Of a stretch of 64,000 nucleotides of DNA, positions 44,114 to 53,211 are shown piece by piece. Below the pieces are notes generated by a model. That model was given only the letters and a program-made list of their open reading frames with translations. It did not search any database and was not told where the DNA came from. The DNA lies in contig NC_013729.1 of NCBI RefSeq assembly GCF_000024345.1, forward strand, positions 1 through 64,000. The letters are read 5' to 3'. Both the position numbers and the translations under genes were made by a program. Source of the stretch: Kribbella flavida DSM 17836 (GTDB lineage: Bacteria > Actinomycetota > Actinomycetes > Propionibacteriales > Kribbellaceae). The number at the start of each line of letters is the position of its first letter. Position 1 is the first letter of the stretch.

Positions 44114-44210
44114 CCCTGGCTCCACCACTACAACAAGCAACGCCGCCACAGCGCACTCGAAAAACTCCCACCATCACCCGCCTGCTACCAACGTGACGAC
44201 CGAGTACGTC
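44114..44210 (+). pseudogene. Transposase (rve/integrase-core) C-terminal remnant
   Basis: The plus frame reads PWLHHYNKQRRHSALEKLPP, close to the YNxxRPHSAL signature that ends IS481/IS3-type transposases. There is no upstream transposase core and no terminal repeat, so it is a decayed relic of an insertion between the monooxygenase and the LacI gene. Confidence 0.55.
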
Positions 44211-45212
44211 CTAGCCGGCCGTGGACTCCCTGACCTGCAAGGTGTACGGGACGGTGAGGTTGCGGCGTTCGGATTCGCCGTTGCCGGCGATGCGGTCGAG
44301 CAGGAGGCCGACGGCGTTGTCGGCGAGCCATTCCTTGTCCGGGGAGATCGTGGTCAGCGACGGGGAGTGGAACCGGCCGTCCTCGATGTCGTCGAAGCCG
44401 ACGACGGCGACGTCGTCCGGGACCGACAGGCCGGCCTCGGCCAGGGTGCGCAGGGCGCCGAGGGCGAGCAGGTCGTTGAAGCAGAACACCGCGTCGGGAG
44501 GCTCCGGCAGGGCGAGCAGTTCGCGCATCGAGGCGGCACCGTCTTCCCGGTGGTAGCCGGTGCCGGCCAGCTCCAGGGCCGGGTCGTGCCGGAGACCGGC
44601 CGCCGACAACGCCTTGCGGTAGCCGCGCCGGCGGACCGAGCCGGTGCCCGCGCCGCCGCCGACGCCGATCGCGGCGATCCGCCGCCGGCCGAGCGAGACC
44701 AGGTGGGTGGTGGCGTCGTACGCGGCCTGGACCGAGTCGACCGCGACCCGGTCCAGCCGGCCGCCGGCGTCGCGCTCACCCAGCAGCACGATCGGTTTGG
44801 CGGTCTCGGTCTGCCCGATCCGGGCCGGTGAGGTGGTGATCGGGGAGAAGATGATGCCGTCGATCAGCTGGCCGCGCATCCCGTCCAGGACCAGCTTCTC
44901 GGCCGCCGCCTCGCCCTCGGTCTGGTCGATCAGCACGGTGATGCCGCGCTTCTTCGCCGCCCGGGAGATCGCCGCGCCCAGCTCCGCGAAGTACGGCGAA
45001 GCCATCTCCGGGATGGCCAGCGCGATGAAGTCGGAGCGGCCCTTGCGCAGCGACCGGGCGCTGACGTTCGGCCGGTAGTCGAGCGCCTCGATCGCGGCCT
45101 CGACCTTGGCCCGGGTCTGCGAGGTGATGTGCGGGTAGTCGTTGATGACGTTCGACACCGTTTTCACCGAGACGCCGGCCCGTGCCGCCACGTCGCTCAG
45201 CCTCGTCACCAT
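44211..45212 (-). CDS. LacI-family repressor of the arabinan locus
   Basis: The 333-residue protein begins MVTRLSDVAARAGVSVKTVSNVIND, a textbook LacI helix-turn-helix and hinge (ALDYRPNVSARSLRKGRS). The periplasmic-binding-like domain (FIALAIPEMASPYFAELGAA) binds a sugar. It is divergent from the GH51 operon, so it probably senses arabinose or arabino-oligosaccharides, binding repeats around the operon promoter. Confidence 0.92.
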   Translation of the reverse strand: MVTRLSDVAARAGVSVKTVSNVINDYPHITSQTRAKVEAAIEALDYRPNVSARSLRKGRSDFIALAIPEMASPYFAELGAAISRAAKKRGITVLIDQTEGEAAAEKLVLDGMRGQLIDGIIFSPITTSPARIGQTETAKPIVLLGERDAGGRLDRVAVDSVQAAYDATTHLVSLGRRRIAAIGVGGGAGTGSVRRRGYRKALSAAGLRHDPALELAGTGYHREDGAASMRELLALPEPPDAVFCFNDLLALGALRTLAEAGLSVPDDVAVVGFDDIEDGRFHSPSLTTISPDKEWLADNAVGLLLDRIAGNGESERRNLTVPYTLQVRESTAG

Positions 45213-45291
45213 CGTCGTCCCTTCCCCTGCGCTGGGCGAAGTCTGTCACGGCACGATTCCGTAACCGAACCAGTGACCGAGTGGTCAGGTC

Positions 45292-45339
45292 TTTACAGGC
45301 GATGTTAATCGTTGTAGAAAACCCGGTAAACGTTGTAGA
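45292..45339 (+). promoter_or_regulatory. Arabinan operon promoter with two CGTTGTAGA repeats
   Basis: TTTACA (45292-45297) and TAGAAA (45315-45320) are 17 bp apart, a good promoter. CGTTGTAGA occurs at 45310-45318, overlapping the -10, and at 45331-45339, at the predicted transcript start, 21 bp (two turns) apart. These are candidate LacI sites although the arms are only imperfectly symmetric. Confidence 0.65.
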
Positions 45340-45354
45340 GAAAGTGGAGGTCCC

Positions 45355-46863
45355 GTGGCACGTCTCGCCGTGGATCCAGCGTTCGTGGTCGGGAGCCTGG
45401 ACCGGCGCCTGTTCGGCTCGTTCGTCGAGCACATGGGCCGCTGCGTCTACACCGGTATCTACGAACCGGAGCATCCCGACGCCGACGACGACGGGTTCCG
45501 CACCGACGTGCTGGCCCTGGTCCGCGAGCTCGGCGTCACCGCGATCCGCTACCCGGGCGGCAACTTCGTCTCCAACTACAACTGGGAGGACGGCGTCGGC
45601 CCGAAGCAGGACCGGCCGCGCAAGCTGGACCTGGCCTGGCGGGCGATCGAGCCGAACCAGTTCGGCACCGACGAGTTCGTCGCCTGGTCCCGCAAGGCCG
45701 GCGTCGAGCCGATCTGGGCGGTCAACCTCGGGACCCGCGGGATCCAGGAGGCGGTCGAGCTGCTGTCGTACTGCAACCTGCCGGCCGGCACCGAGCTGCC
45801 CGACCGCCGGGTCGCCAACGGCAGCAAGGAGCCGCACGACATCCGGGTGTGGTGCCTCGGCAACGAGATGGACGGCCCCTGGCAGATCGGCCACAAGACC
45901 GCCGACGAGTACGCCCGGCTGGCCGAGGAGACCGCGAACGCGATGCGCCGGGTCGACCCGGGCCTGGAACTGGTCGCCTGCGGGTCCAGCAACGCCGGCA
46001 TGCCGACTTTCGGCGACTGGGAGCGCACGGTGCTGGAACGCACCTACGACCTGGTCGACCACATCAGCCTGCACGCGTACTACGAGCCGAAGGACGGCGA
46101 CCAGGCCAGCTTCCTGGCCGCCGCCGAGGAGATGGACCGGATGATCACCTCGGTGGTCGCGACGGCCGACCACGTCAAGGCGCTGAAGCGCAGCGACAAG
46201 GAGATCACGCTCTCCTTCGACGAGTGGAACGTCTGGTACCAGCAGCACTTCCCCGGCGAGCTCGGCCTGGACGTGCGCGAGGTCAGCCCGCTGATCGAGG
46301 ACACCTACACCGTCGACGACGCGGTGGTGGTCGGCAGTCTGCTGATCACGCTGCTGCGGCACGCCGACCGGGTCAAGATCGCTTGTCTGGCGCAACTGGT
46401 CAACGTGATCGGCCCGATCCGCACCGAACCCGGCGGCGCCGCCTGGCGGCAGACCATCTTCCACCCGTTCGCGCTGACCGCGCAGCACGCCGGATCGACG
46501 GTGCTGCGGACCGAGATCGCCGGACCCGAGGTGGACACGCGCGCGTACGGCCGGGTCCCCGCGCTGTGGAGCACGGCGACGTACGAGGAGAGCACTGGCG
46601 AGGTGGTGCTCTTCGTGGTGAACCGCGGCGAGACCGGCACGGTCGAGCTGGAGGTGCCCCTGCATGCGTTCGGGCACCTGGAAGTGACAGAGCACCTCGC
46701 GTTGCACGACGACGACCGGGCCGCGGTGAACACGGCCGCCCAGCCGGACCGGGTCGTCCCCCGACCGGTCGACGGGACCGGCGTCGACAGCGGCATCTGC
46801 CGCGCCACGTTGCCCCCTGCTTCGTGGCACATGATCAGGCTCTCCCCTGGAGGTACACGGTGA
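45355..46863 (+). CDS. abfA: Alpha-L-arabinofuranosidase, GH51
   Basis: The 502-residue intracellular enzyme releases arabinofuranose from arabinan and arabinoxylan oligosaccharides taken up by the transporter. GH51 TIM barrel: YPGGNFVSNYNWEDG, acid/base Glu171 in CLGNEMDGPW and nucleophile Glu290 in LSFDEWNVWY. No signal peptide. The GTG start has GTGGAGG in front. It overlaps the binding-protein start by 4 bp (GTGA). Confidence 0.95.
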   Translation: MARLAVDPAFVVGSLDRRLFGSFVEHMGRCVYTGIYEPEHPDADDDGFRTDVLALVRELGVTAIRYPGGNFVSNYNWEDGVGPKQDRPRKLDLAWRAIEPNQFGTDEFVAWSRKAGVEPIWAVNLGTRGIQEAVELLSYCNLPAGTELPDRRVANGSKEPHDIRVWCLGNEMDGPWQIGHKTADEYARLAEETANAMRRVDPGLELVACGSSNAGMPTFGDWERTVLERTYDLVDHISLHAYYEPKDGDQASFLAAAEEMDRMITSVVATADHVKALKRSDKEITLSFDEWNVWYQQHFPGELGLDVREVSPLIEDTYTVDDAVVVGSLLITLLRHADRVKIACLAQLVNVIGPIRTEPGGAAWRQTIFHPFALTAQHAGSTVLRTEIAGPEVDTRAYGRVPALWSTATYEESTGEVVLFVVNRGETGTVELEVPLHAFGHLEVTEHLALHDDDRAAVNTAAQPDRVVPRPVDGTGVDSGICRATLPPASWHMIRLSPGGTR

Positions 46864-48188
46864 ACACCATCAACCGGCGACTCGTGCTGGGCGGAATCGG
46901 CGCGCTCGGCGCGGCAGGCGTGCTGGCCGGCTGCGGCGAGGGCTCGGCGGGCAACCCCGGTGCGGGGCCCGCGACCGGCGACGGCGGCGCGAAGGGCTAC
47001 GAAGGCCCGAACGTCGAACTGGACTTCTGGAACGGCTTCACCGGTGGTGACGGCCCGTTCATGCGCAAGCTGGTCGACCAGTTCAACAGCGAGAACGCGA
47101 ACATCAAGGTCAAGATGACCGTGATGCAGTGGGCCGACTACTACACGAAGCTGCCCACCGCCGTGAGCAGCGGCCGCGGTCCGGCGGTCGCGATCATGCA
47201 CGTCGACTCGCTGGCGACCAACGCGGCACGGAACGTGATCGAGCCGCTCGACGACGTGGCCAAGGCGCTGGACCTCAAGCAGGAGGACTTCTCCGAGGTG
47301 GTCTGGAAGGCCGGTGAGTACGAGGGCAAGCGGTACGGCATCCCGCTCGACGTGCACCCGCTGGGCTTCTTCTACAACAAGACGCTGATGACCCAGGCCG
47401 GCCTCGACCCGGCGAAGCCGCCGGCCACCGCCGACGAGTACGCCGCGGCGCTGGACGCGCTGAAGGCCAAGGGCATCCAGGGCCACTGGGCCACCCCGTT
47501 CCCGTTCACCGGTGTGCTCAGCGTCCAGGCGCTGCTGTGGCAGTTCGGCGGCCAGCTGTTCAACGAGGACTCCTCGAAGGCCACCTGGCACGAAGAGCCT
47601 GGCGTCAAGGCGCTCAGCTGGTTCACCGACCTGGTGAAGAACGGGCACAGCCCGAAGAACGTCGCCCAGGACGCCGACAACATCGCGGTGATGAACGGCA
47701 AGAACGCCTTCGTCTGGAACGGCATCTGGAACATCAACACGTTCAAGGAGAAGAAGGGTCTGGAGTGGGGCGTCGCCCCGCTGCCGAACATCGGCGGGAC
47801 CAAGGCGGCCTGGGCCGGCTCGCACCAGTTCGTGCTGCCGAAGCTGAAGACGCCGGACCAGAACAAGTCCACCGCGGCCCGGGTGTTCGTGAACTACGTC
47901 AGCCAGAAGTCGCTGGAGTGGGCCAAGGGCGGCCAGGTGCCGGCCCGCAAGCAGGTCCGCGACTCGGCCGAGTTCAAGGCGCTGCCGGAGCAGGCCGCGC
48001 TGGCCACCCAGATCGACGACCTGCACTTCCCGCCGCCGGTGCCGGGCATCGGTGACGCGCTGGCCGAGCTGAACAAGGCGGTCAACGAGTCGGTGCTGCT
48101 GAAGGCCGAGCCGGGCAAGGCGCTGGCCGACGCCGCGGCCCGGGCCGACAAGATCCTGGAGGCCAACCGCAAGAAGTACGGCGCCTGA
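46860..48188 (+). CDS. ABC sugar-binding lipoprotein
   Basis: The 442-residue extracellular solute-binding protein (family 1) has a signal with RR (MNTINRRLVLGG) and lipobox LAGC, so it is lipid-anchored. The domain reads VELDFWNGFTGGDGPFM through ANRKKYGA. It likely captures arabino-oligosaccharides. GTG 46860 has TGGAGG upstream and overlaps the abfA stop. Confidence 0.93.
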   Translation: MNTINRRLVLGGIGALGAAGVLAGCGEGSAGNPGAGPATGDGGAKGYEGPNVELDFWNGFTGGDGPFMRKLVDQFNSENANIKVKMTVMQWADYYTKLPTAVSSGRGPAVAIMHVDSLATNAARNVIEPLDDVAKALDLKQEDFSEVVWKAGEYEGKRYGIPLDVHPLGFFYNKTLMTQAGLDPAKPPATADEYAAALDALKAKGIQGHWATPFPFTGVLSVQALLWQFGGQLFNEDSSKATWHEEPGVKALSWFTDLVKNGHSPKNVAQDADNIAVMNGKNAFVWNGIWNINTFKEKKGLEWGVAPLPNIGGTKAAWAGSHQFVLPKLKTPDQNKSTAARVFVNYVSQKSLEWAKGGQVPARKQVRDSAEFKALPEQAALATQIDDLHFPPPVPGIGDALAELNKAVNESVLLKAEPGKALADAAARADKILEANRKKYGA

Positions 48189-48190
48189 TC

Positions 48191-49132
48191 ATGGCGGTCC
48201 AGGCCAGCGCGGGCACGCTGCGCAAGCAGCGCGCCCGCGCCTCCGCGGGTGTGCGTGGCTACGGCCGCGCGACGCCGTACCTGTTCCTCGCGCCGTATCT
48301 GCTGCTGTTCCTGGTGTTCGTGATCGGGCCGGCCCTGTTCGGCATCTGGATGAGCCTGCACGACTGGGACTTCCAGCTGCCCGGCAAGCCGTTCGTCGGG
48401 CTGCAGAACTACAAGGACCTGTTCGACCCGCTGTCGGCGACCGCCGAGCCGTTCTGGCACGGCATGCGGGCGACCGGCATCTTCACGCTCGCGTCGGTGC
48501 CGTTCCTGGTGGCGATCCCGCTCGCGCTGGCGGTGCTGCTGAACCGGAAGTTCCCGGGCCGGACCTTCTTCCGGGCCGTGTACTTCGCGCCGTACGTGCT
48601 GGGCGTGGCGGTCATCGGCCTGATGTTCCGCTACATCCTGGACACCACGTTCGGCATCCTGAACGCGTTCCTCGGGCTGTTCGGCATCCCGGAGATCGGC
48701 TGGACCACGGAGCAGCCGTGGGCGTTCGTCGCGCTGGTCGCGGTGACCGTGTGGTGGACGGCCGGCTTCAACGCGATCATCTACCTGGCCGGCCTGCAGG
48801 ACATCCCGGCCGAGCAGTACGAGGCGGCCGAGCTGGACGGCGCGAACACCTGGCAGCAGTTCCGCAACGTCACCCTGCCGGGCCTGCGTCCGGTCACCGT
48901 CTTCATCGTCACGATCACGCTGCTGGCCAGCGCGAACATGTTCGGCCAGGCGCTGCTGATCACCCAGGGCGGTCCCGGTGACACCACCCGGACGGCGCTG
49001 ATGGTGATCACCGACACCGGCTTCAGCCAGTTCCGGATGGGGCAGGCCGCGGCGATGAGCTACCTGCTCGCGATCTTCCTGTCGATCGTCGCGCTGATCA
49101 CGTTCGCACTGATGAGGGAGCGCAAGTCATGA
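48191..49132 (+). CDS. ABC sugar transporter permease (MalF-type)
   Basis: The 313-residue membrane protein has six segments and the EAA loop EQYEAAELDGANTWQQFRNV that contacts the ATPase. It starts 3 bp after the binding-protein gene and overlaps the second permease by 4 bp (ATGA). It imports the oligosaccharides bound by the lipoprotein. Confidence 0.94.
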   Translation: MAVQASAGTLRKQRARASAGVRGYGRATPYLFLAPYLLLFLVFVIGPALFGIWMSLHDWDFQLPGKPFVGLQNYKDLFDPLSATAEPFWHGMRATGIFTLASVPFLVAIPLALAVLLNRKFPGRTFFRAVYFAPYVLGVAVIGLMFRYILDTTFGILNAFLGLFGIPEIGWTTEQPWAFVALVAVTVWWTAGFNAIIYLAGLQDIPAEQYEAAELDGANTWQQFRNVTLPGLRPVTVFIVTITLLASANMFGQALLITQGGPGDTTRTALMVITDTGFSQFRMGQAAAMSYLLAIFLSIVALITFALMRERKS

Positions 49133-49956
49133 GGCGCCGACCGTCCGCCGCCTTCTGGGTGATGGTGGTGCTGCTGACCCTGCTGGTCGTCGTCCCGTTG
49201 CTGTGGATGGTGATCACCTCGTTCAAGACCGTCGGGGAGTCCCAGTCGGACCCGCCGACGCTGGTCCCGGAGGACCCGACCGGGCGCGCGTTCGGTGAGA
49301 TCCTCACCACCGGCGGCCAGAACCCGGTCCTGCGCTGGGCGCTGAACAGCTTCGCCGCCGCCACGCTGCACGCGCTGCTGGTGGTCGTGGTGGCCTCGAT
49401 GGCCGGCTACGCGCTGGCCCGGATGGAGTTCCGGTTCAAGAACTTCATCTTCTCGTTCATCCTGCTGACGCTGTTCATTCCCGGCTTCGTCTTCCTGATG
49501 CCGAACTACCTGCTGATGGACAACCTGGGCTGGCTGGACACGCTGTGGGCGCTGGTCGTGCCCGGCGCGGCCGGTGCGTTCGGGGTGTTCTTCATGCGGC
49601 AGTTCTTCCTGGCCATCCCGAAGGAGCTCGAGGAGGTCGCGCTGATCGACGGCGCGAACGCCTGGATCGTCTTCACCCGGATCATCCTGCCGAACGCCAA
49701 GCCGGCCCTGGCCACGCTGACCGTGCTGTCGTTCCTGGCCAACTGGAACGACTTCGTCTGGCCGCTGTTCGTGCTGTTCAGTCCCGAGCGGCTCACCCTG
49801 CCGGCCGGTCTGAGCCTGCTGCAGGGCGCCTACACCACCGACTACCCGGTGATCATGGCCGGCGCGACCGTCGCGGCCGTCCCGGTCCTGATCCTCTACG
49901 TGTTCGTCCAGCGCTACGTGATCGAAGGTGTCGCCCGCAGCGGCATCAAAGGCTGA
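49129..49956 (+). CDS. ABC sugar transporter permease (MalG-type)
   Basis: The 275-residue partner permease has six segments and the EAA-type loop KELEEVALIDGANAWIVFTR. Translation is coupled by the ATGA overlap. No ATP-binding gene lies in the operon; in actinomycetes a single MsiK often energises many such importers, which is inferred here. Confidence 0.94.
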   Translation: MRRRPSAAFWVMVVLLTLLVVVPLLWMVITSFKTVGESQSDPPTLVPEDPTGRAFGEILTTGGQNPVLRWALNSFAAATLHALLVVVVASMAGYALARMEFRFKNFIFSFILLTLFIPGFVFLMPNYLLMDNLGWLDTLWALVVPGAAGAFGVFFMRQFFLAIPKELEEVALIDGANAWIVFTRIILPNAKPALATLTVLSFLANWNDFVWPLFVLFSPERLTLPAGLSLLQGAYTTDYPVIMAGATVAAVPVLILYVFVQRYVIEGVARSGIKG

Positions 49957-49993
49957 CCTCCCCGTCAGAAGCCCGTTCGAGAGGAACCCGCCC

Positions 49994-52219
49994 GTGCCTC
50001 GAAGAATTCTCGCCGCCGCGCTCGCCGTGGCCGCCGTCGCCGCCGGAACCACGGCGGCGGTGGCGGCCCCGCCGCTGGCGGTCACCACCCAGAACGACAT
50101 CTCGAAACCGTTCGCCGACACCTACGCCGACCCGGCGATCATCCAGGGCCGCGACGGCTACTGGTACGCCTACGCCACCTCGGACCCGCTGGTCGCGAAC
50201 GGTCCCTTCGGCCTGATGCACATGGCCCGTACCAAGGACTTCGGTTCCTGGGAGTACCTGGGCACCGTCTTCAGCGACGCGACCAAGCCCGCCTGGGCCG
50301 CGCCCGGCTCCTTCTTCTGGGCGCCGGACATCCGGTACTTCGGCGGCCGCTACGTCATGTACTTCACCGTCACCGACACCGCGGCCAATCCCGGCGGCGA
50401 CCCGGCGATCGGGGTCGCGACCGCGCCGACCCCGGCCGGCCCGTGGACCGCGACCGGCGGCCCGGTGGTCACCCCGAAGCCGGACGGCAACGGCGGCTAC
50501 TTCGGCACCATCGACCCGGCCATGCTCACCGCCGCCGACGGCAAGCGTTACCTGTACTACGGCGGGTTCTACGGCGGCCTCTGGGTCACCGAGCTCACCC
50601 CCGACGGGCTGCAGGCGGTCGGTACGCCGACCCAGGTCGCCATCGGTGACCGCTACGAGGGCTCGTACGCCGTGTACCGCGACGGCTGGTACTACCTGAC
50701 CGCTTCGTCGTCGAACTGCTGCGCCGGTCCGACCACCGGGTACTCCGTGTTCGCCGGCCGGTCGAAGTCGCCGCGCGGCCCGTTCCTGGACGCCGACGGC
50801 GCGAGCATGAACGAGTCCCGGGTCGGCGGCACCACCGTGCTCACCCAGAACGGCAACAAGTGGATCGGCCCGGGCCACCACGCGTTCTTCACCGACGCGG
50901 CCGGCCAGGACCACATCCTGTACCACGCGATCGACCGGGCGAAGCCCTGGCTGACCGACCCGTTCGGCATCAACCGGCGGCCGATGCTGGTCGACCGGCT
51001 CGACTGGATCGACGGCTGGCCGCGGACCCGCGCCGGCGCCGGTCCGTCCGAGACCCCGCAGCCCGCGCCGGTCACCGGCTCGGCGGCGGGCATCACCCCG
51101 GCCGATCCCGCGTCCGGGCTGTGGAACGCGACCCGGCGTCCTGGTGACGCGCTGGGTGGACCGACCGCGCAGATCCGCGGCGTGGCGGCGACCCGGCAGT
51201 CCGCGCCGGCCGGCTCGGTCCGGGTCAGCGCCGACGTCCGGCTGGGTGCGTCGTTCACGACCGTGCTCGGTTACGGCGCGGTGGTCGCCTCGATCGTCGG
51301 GGACAAGCTGGTCCTGGTGGCCGGCGGCAGGACCACCGCGGTACGGCTTCCCGCCGGGTTCGACCGGTCCCGGTGGAACCGGCTGGCCGTGCAGGTCACC
51401 GGCAGCACCGTGACCGCGCGGATCAGCGACGCCGGACTCGGTGACCTCTACGCCGAGGCGCGACTCGTCGTACCGAAGCTGAAGGTCAAGGCGGCGCCGG
51501 TGCGCTGGCTCGGCCAGGCCGAGGTGGACAACCTGACGATCCGTCCGGTCGCCGAGCCGGTCCGCCGGATGGTGGCCGTGCCGCAGCCGGGCAAACTGCT
51601 GGCCGGCGACGAGTTCAACGGCTCCGGGCTCGGTGCGGGCTGGTCGTGGCTGCGACCGGACGCCGCCGCGACGGTTGCCAACGGCAAGTTGTCCTGGCCG
51701 TTGCAGGACACCGACCTGGTCGGTGGCGGCAACAACGCCGGACTGCTGTTCCACCGGACGCCGGCCGGCGACCGGTGGATCGCGGAGACCAAGCTGCACC
51801 TCGATCTCGGGGAGGGCGACATCCGCAACTACCAGCAGGCCGGGATGATCGTCCACCGCACCGACGACGACTTCGCCCGGCTGGGCAACGTCGCGATCTG
51901 GCGCACCCGGCAGACGGAGTACGGGCGGGAACTGGTGGCCCGGCCCTCCGACGGCGCGACCAGCTACGGCGGCGCGGCGATCGGCCGGTCGGCGCCCGAC
52001 CTGTGGATGCGGCTCGCGTTCCACCGCAACGCCGCCGGCGAGCACGTCTACCGGGCCGCGACCAGTGTGGGCGGCAAGAACTGGACCTGGGGCGCGGCGT
52101 GGGTGCTGCCGGCCGGCGAGACGCCGCGGCTGGGGCTGTACGCCCACGGTGACTTCACCGGAGCGGATCCGGCGCCGGTGGCCACGTTCGACTACCTGCG
52201 GTTCTACGAGAGCAAGTGA
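49994..52219 (+). CDS. Secreted GH43 glycosidase with C-terminal beta-sandwich domains
   Basis: The 741-residue protein has a signal peptide (VPRRILAAALAVAAVAAG...), then a five-bladed GH43 domain (YADPAIIQGRDGYWYAYATS, FFWAPDIRYFGGRYVMYF, YEGSYAVYRDGWYYL) for arabinan/xylan side-chain or endo cleavage, and two to three beta-sandwich parts, the last a DUF1349/GH43_C2-like domain (residues about 555-740, EFNGSGLGAGWSWLRPD). The GTG at 49994 follows AGAGGA. It overlaps the next gene by one base (TGATG). Confidence 0.9.
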   Translation: MPRRILAAALAVAAVAAGTTAAVAAPPLAVTTQNDISKPFADTYADPAIIQGRDGYWYAYATSDPLVANGPFGLMHMARTKDFGSWEYLGTVFSDATKPAWAAPGSFFWAPDIRYFGGRYVMYFTVTDTAANPGGDPAIGVATAPTPAGPWTATGGPVVTPKPDGNGGYFGTIDPAMLTAADGKRYLYYGGFYGGLWVTELTPDGLQAVGTPTQVAIGDRYEGSYAVYRDGWYYLTASSSNCCAGPTTGYSVFAGRSKSPRGPFLDADGASMNESRVGGTTVLTQNGNKWIGPGHHAFFTDAAGQDHILYHAIDRAKPWLTDPFGINRRPMLVDRLDWIDGWPRTRAGAGPSETPQPAPVTGSAAGITPADPASGLWNATRRPGDALGGPTAQIRGVAATRQSAPAGSVRVSADVRLGASFTTVLGYGAVVASIVGDKLVLVAGGRTTAVRLPAGFDRSRWNRLAVQVTGSTVTARISDAGLGDLYAEARLVVPKLKVKAAPVRWLGQAEVDNLTIRPVAEPVRRMVAVPQPGKLLAGDEFNGSGLGAGWSWLRPDAAATVANGKLSWPLQDTDLVGGGNNAGLLFHRTPAGDRWIAETKLHLDLGEGDIRNYQQAGMIVHRTDDDFARLGNVAIWRTRQTEYGRELVARPSDGATSYGGAAIGRSAPDLWMRLAFHRNAAGEHVYRAATSVGGKNWTWGAAWVLPAGETPRLGLYAHGDFTGADPAPVATFDYLRFYESK

Positions 52220-53211
52220 TGCTGCGCGGGCTGGGGGTGTCGTTGCTGCTGCTGGCCGTGGCCGGTTGTGGCGGCGGTGACCCCAGCCCGTCGCCGGAAG
52301 GAGCCAGTGTGGGATTCACGAACCCGGTCTACGACAACAATTTCGCCGACCCGCACGTGATCGCGGCCGGCGAGACCTTCTACGCCTTCGCCACCAACGG
52401 GCCGCTGGGCAACATCCAGACGCTGAAGTCGGCCGACCTGGTCGACTGGGAGCAGGTCGGTGATGCGCTGCCGACGCTGCCGTCCTGGACGTCGGCCGGC
52501 AAGGTGTGGGCGCCGGAGGTGGCGGTGCACGGGCCGGACCGGTACGTCATGTACTACACGACCTCGCACGATGCGTCGTCCCGGCAGTGCATCGGCGTCG
52601 CCGTCGCCGAGCGGCCGGAAGGTCCCTATGTCGACAAATCGAGTAATCCCCTGATCTGTCAGGAGAAGGAGGGCGGGTCGATCGACGCCAGCCCGTTCCA
52701 GGACTCCACCGGGCAGCGCTGGCTGTACTGGAAGAACGACGGCAACGCGGTCGGCCAGGACACTTGGATCTACGTCTCCAAGCTGTCGGCCGACGGACTC
52801 CAGCTGGTCGGCGAGACGACCAGGATGTTCAAGCAGGACCTGCCCTGGGAGGGCCACCTCGTCGAGGCGCCGTACCTGGTCGAGCGGAACGGCAAGTTCC
52901 ACATGTTCTACTCCGCCAACGCCTACGACAAGGCCGAGTACGCCGTCGGCCACGCGCTCTGCACGACACCCGCCGGGCCGTGCAAGAAGTCGGGCGACCC
53001 GATCCTCACCACGTCCGAGGCCGCCGCCGGGCCGGGACACAACATGGTGCTGGAGAAGGACGGCCGGTACTGGTTCGTCTACCACGCCTGGGACCCCGAG
53101 CTGGTCGGCGTCGACCCACCCGGCCGGACCATGTGGCTGTCGGAACTGACCTTCGACGGTGACACCCCCAAGGTCCAGCCGCCCCTGCGGGAAAACCCCG
53201 TCAAGCCATAG
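52219..53211 (+). CDS. GH43 lipoprotein glycosidase
   Basis: The 330-residue protein has a short signal with lipobox VAGC, so it is surface-anchored. The GH43 fold shows FADPHVIAAGETFYAFATNG, VWAPEVAVHGPDRYVMYY, IDASPFQD and EGHLVEAPYLVER. It complements the secreted GH43 enzyme upstream. ATG 52219 overlaps the preceding stop; a GTG at 52216 is in frame. The tail overlaps the convergent MocR gene by 11 bp. Confidence 0.92.
   Translation: MLRGLGVSLLLLAVAGCGGGDPSPSPEGASVGFTNPVYDNNFADPHVIAAGETFYAFATNGPLGNIQTLKSADLVDWEQVGDALPTLPSWTSAGKVWAPEVAVHGPDRYVMYYTTSHDASSRQCIGVAVAERPEGPYVDKSSNPLICQEKEGGSIDASPFQDSTGQRWLYWKNDGNAVGQDTWIYVSKLSADGLQLVGETTRMFKQDLPWEGHLVEAPYLVERNGKFHMFYSANAYDKAEYAVGHALCTTPAGPCKKSGDPILTTSEAAAGPGHNMVLEKDGRYWFVYHAWDPELVGVDPPGRTMWLSELTFDGDTPKVQPPLRENPVKP

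Noticed and set aside
45849..46859. 337-residue extension of the sugar-binding protein
   Set aside because: It is a shifted frame of abfA; the lipoprotein signal begins at 46860.
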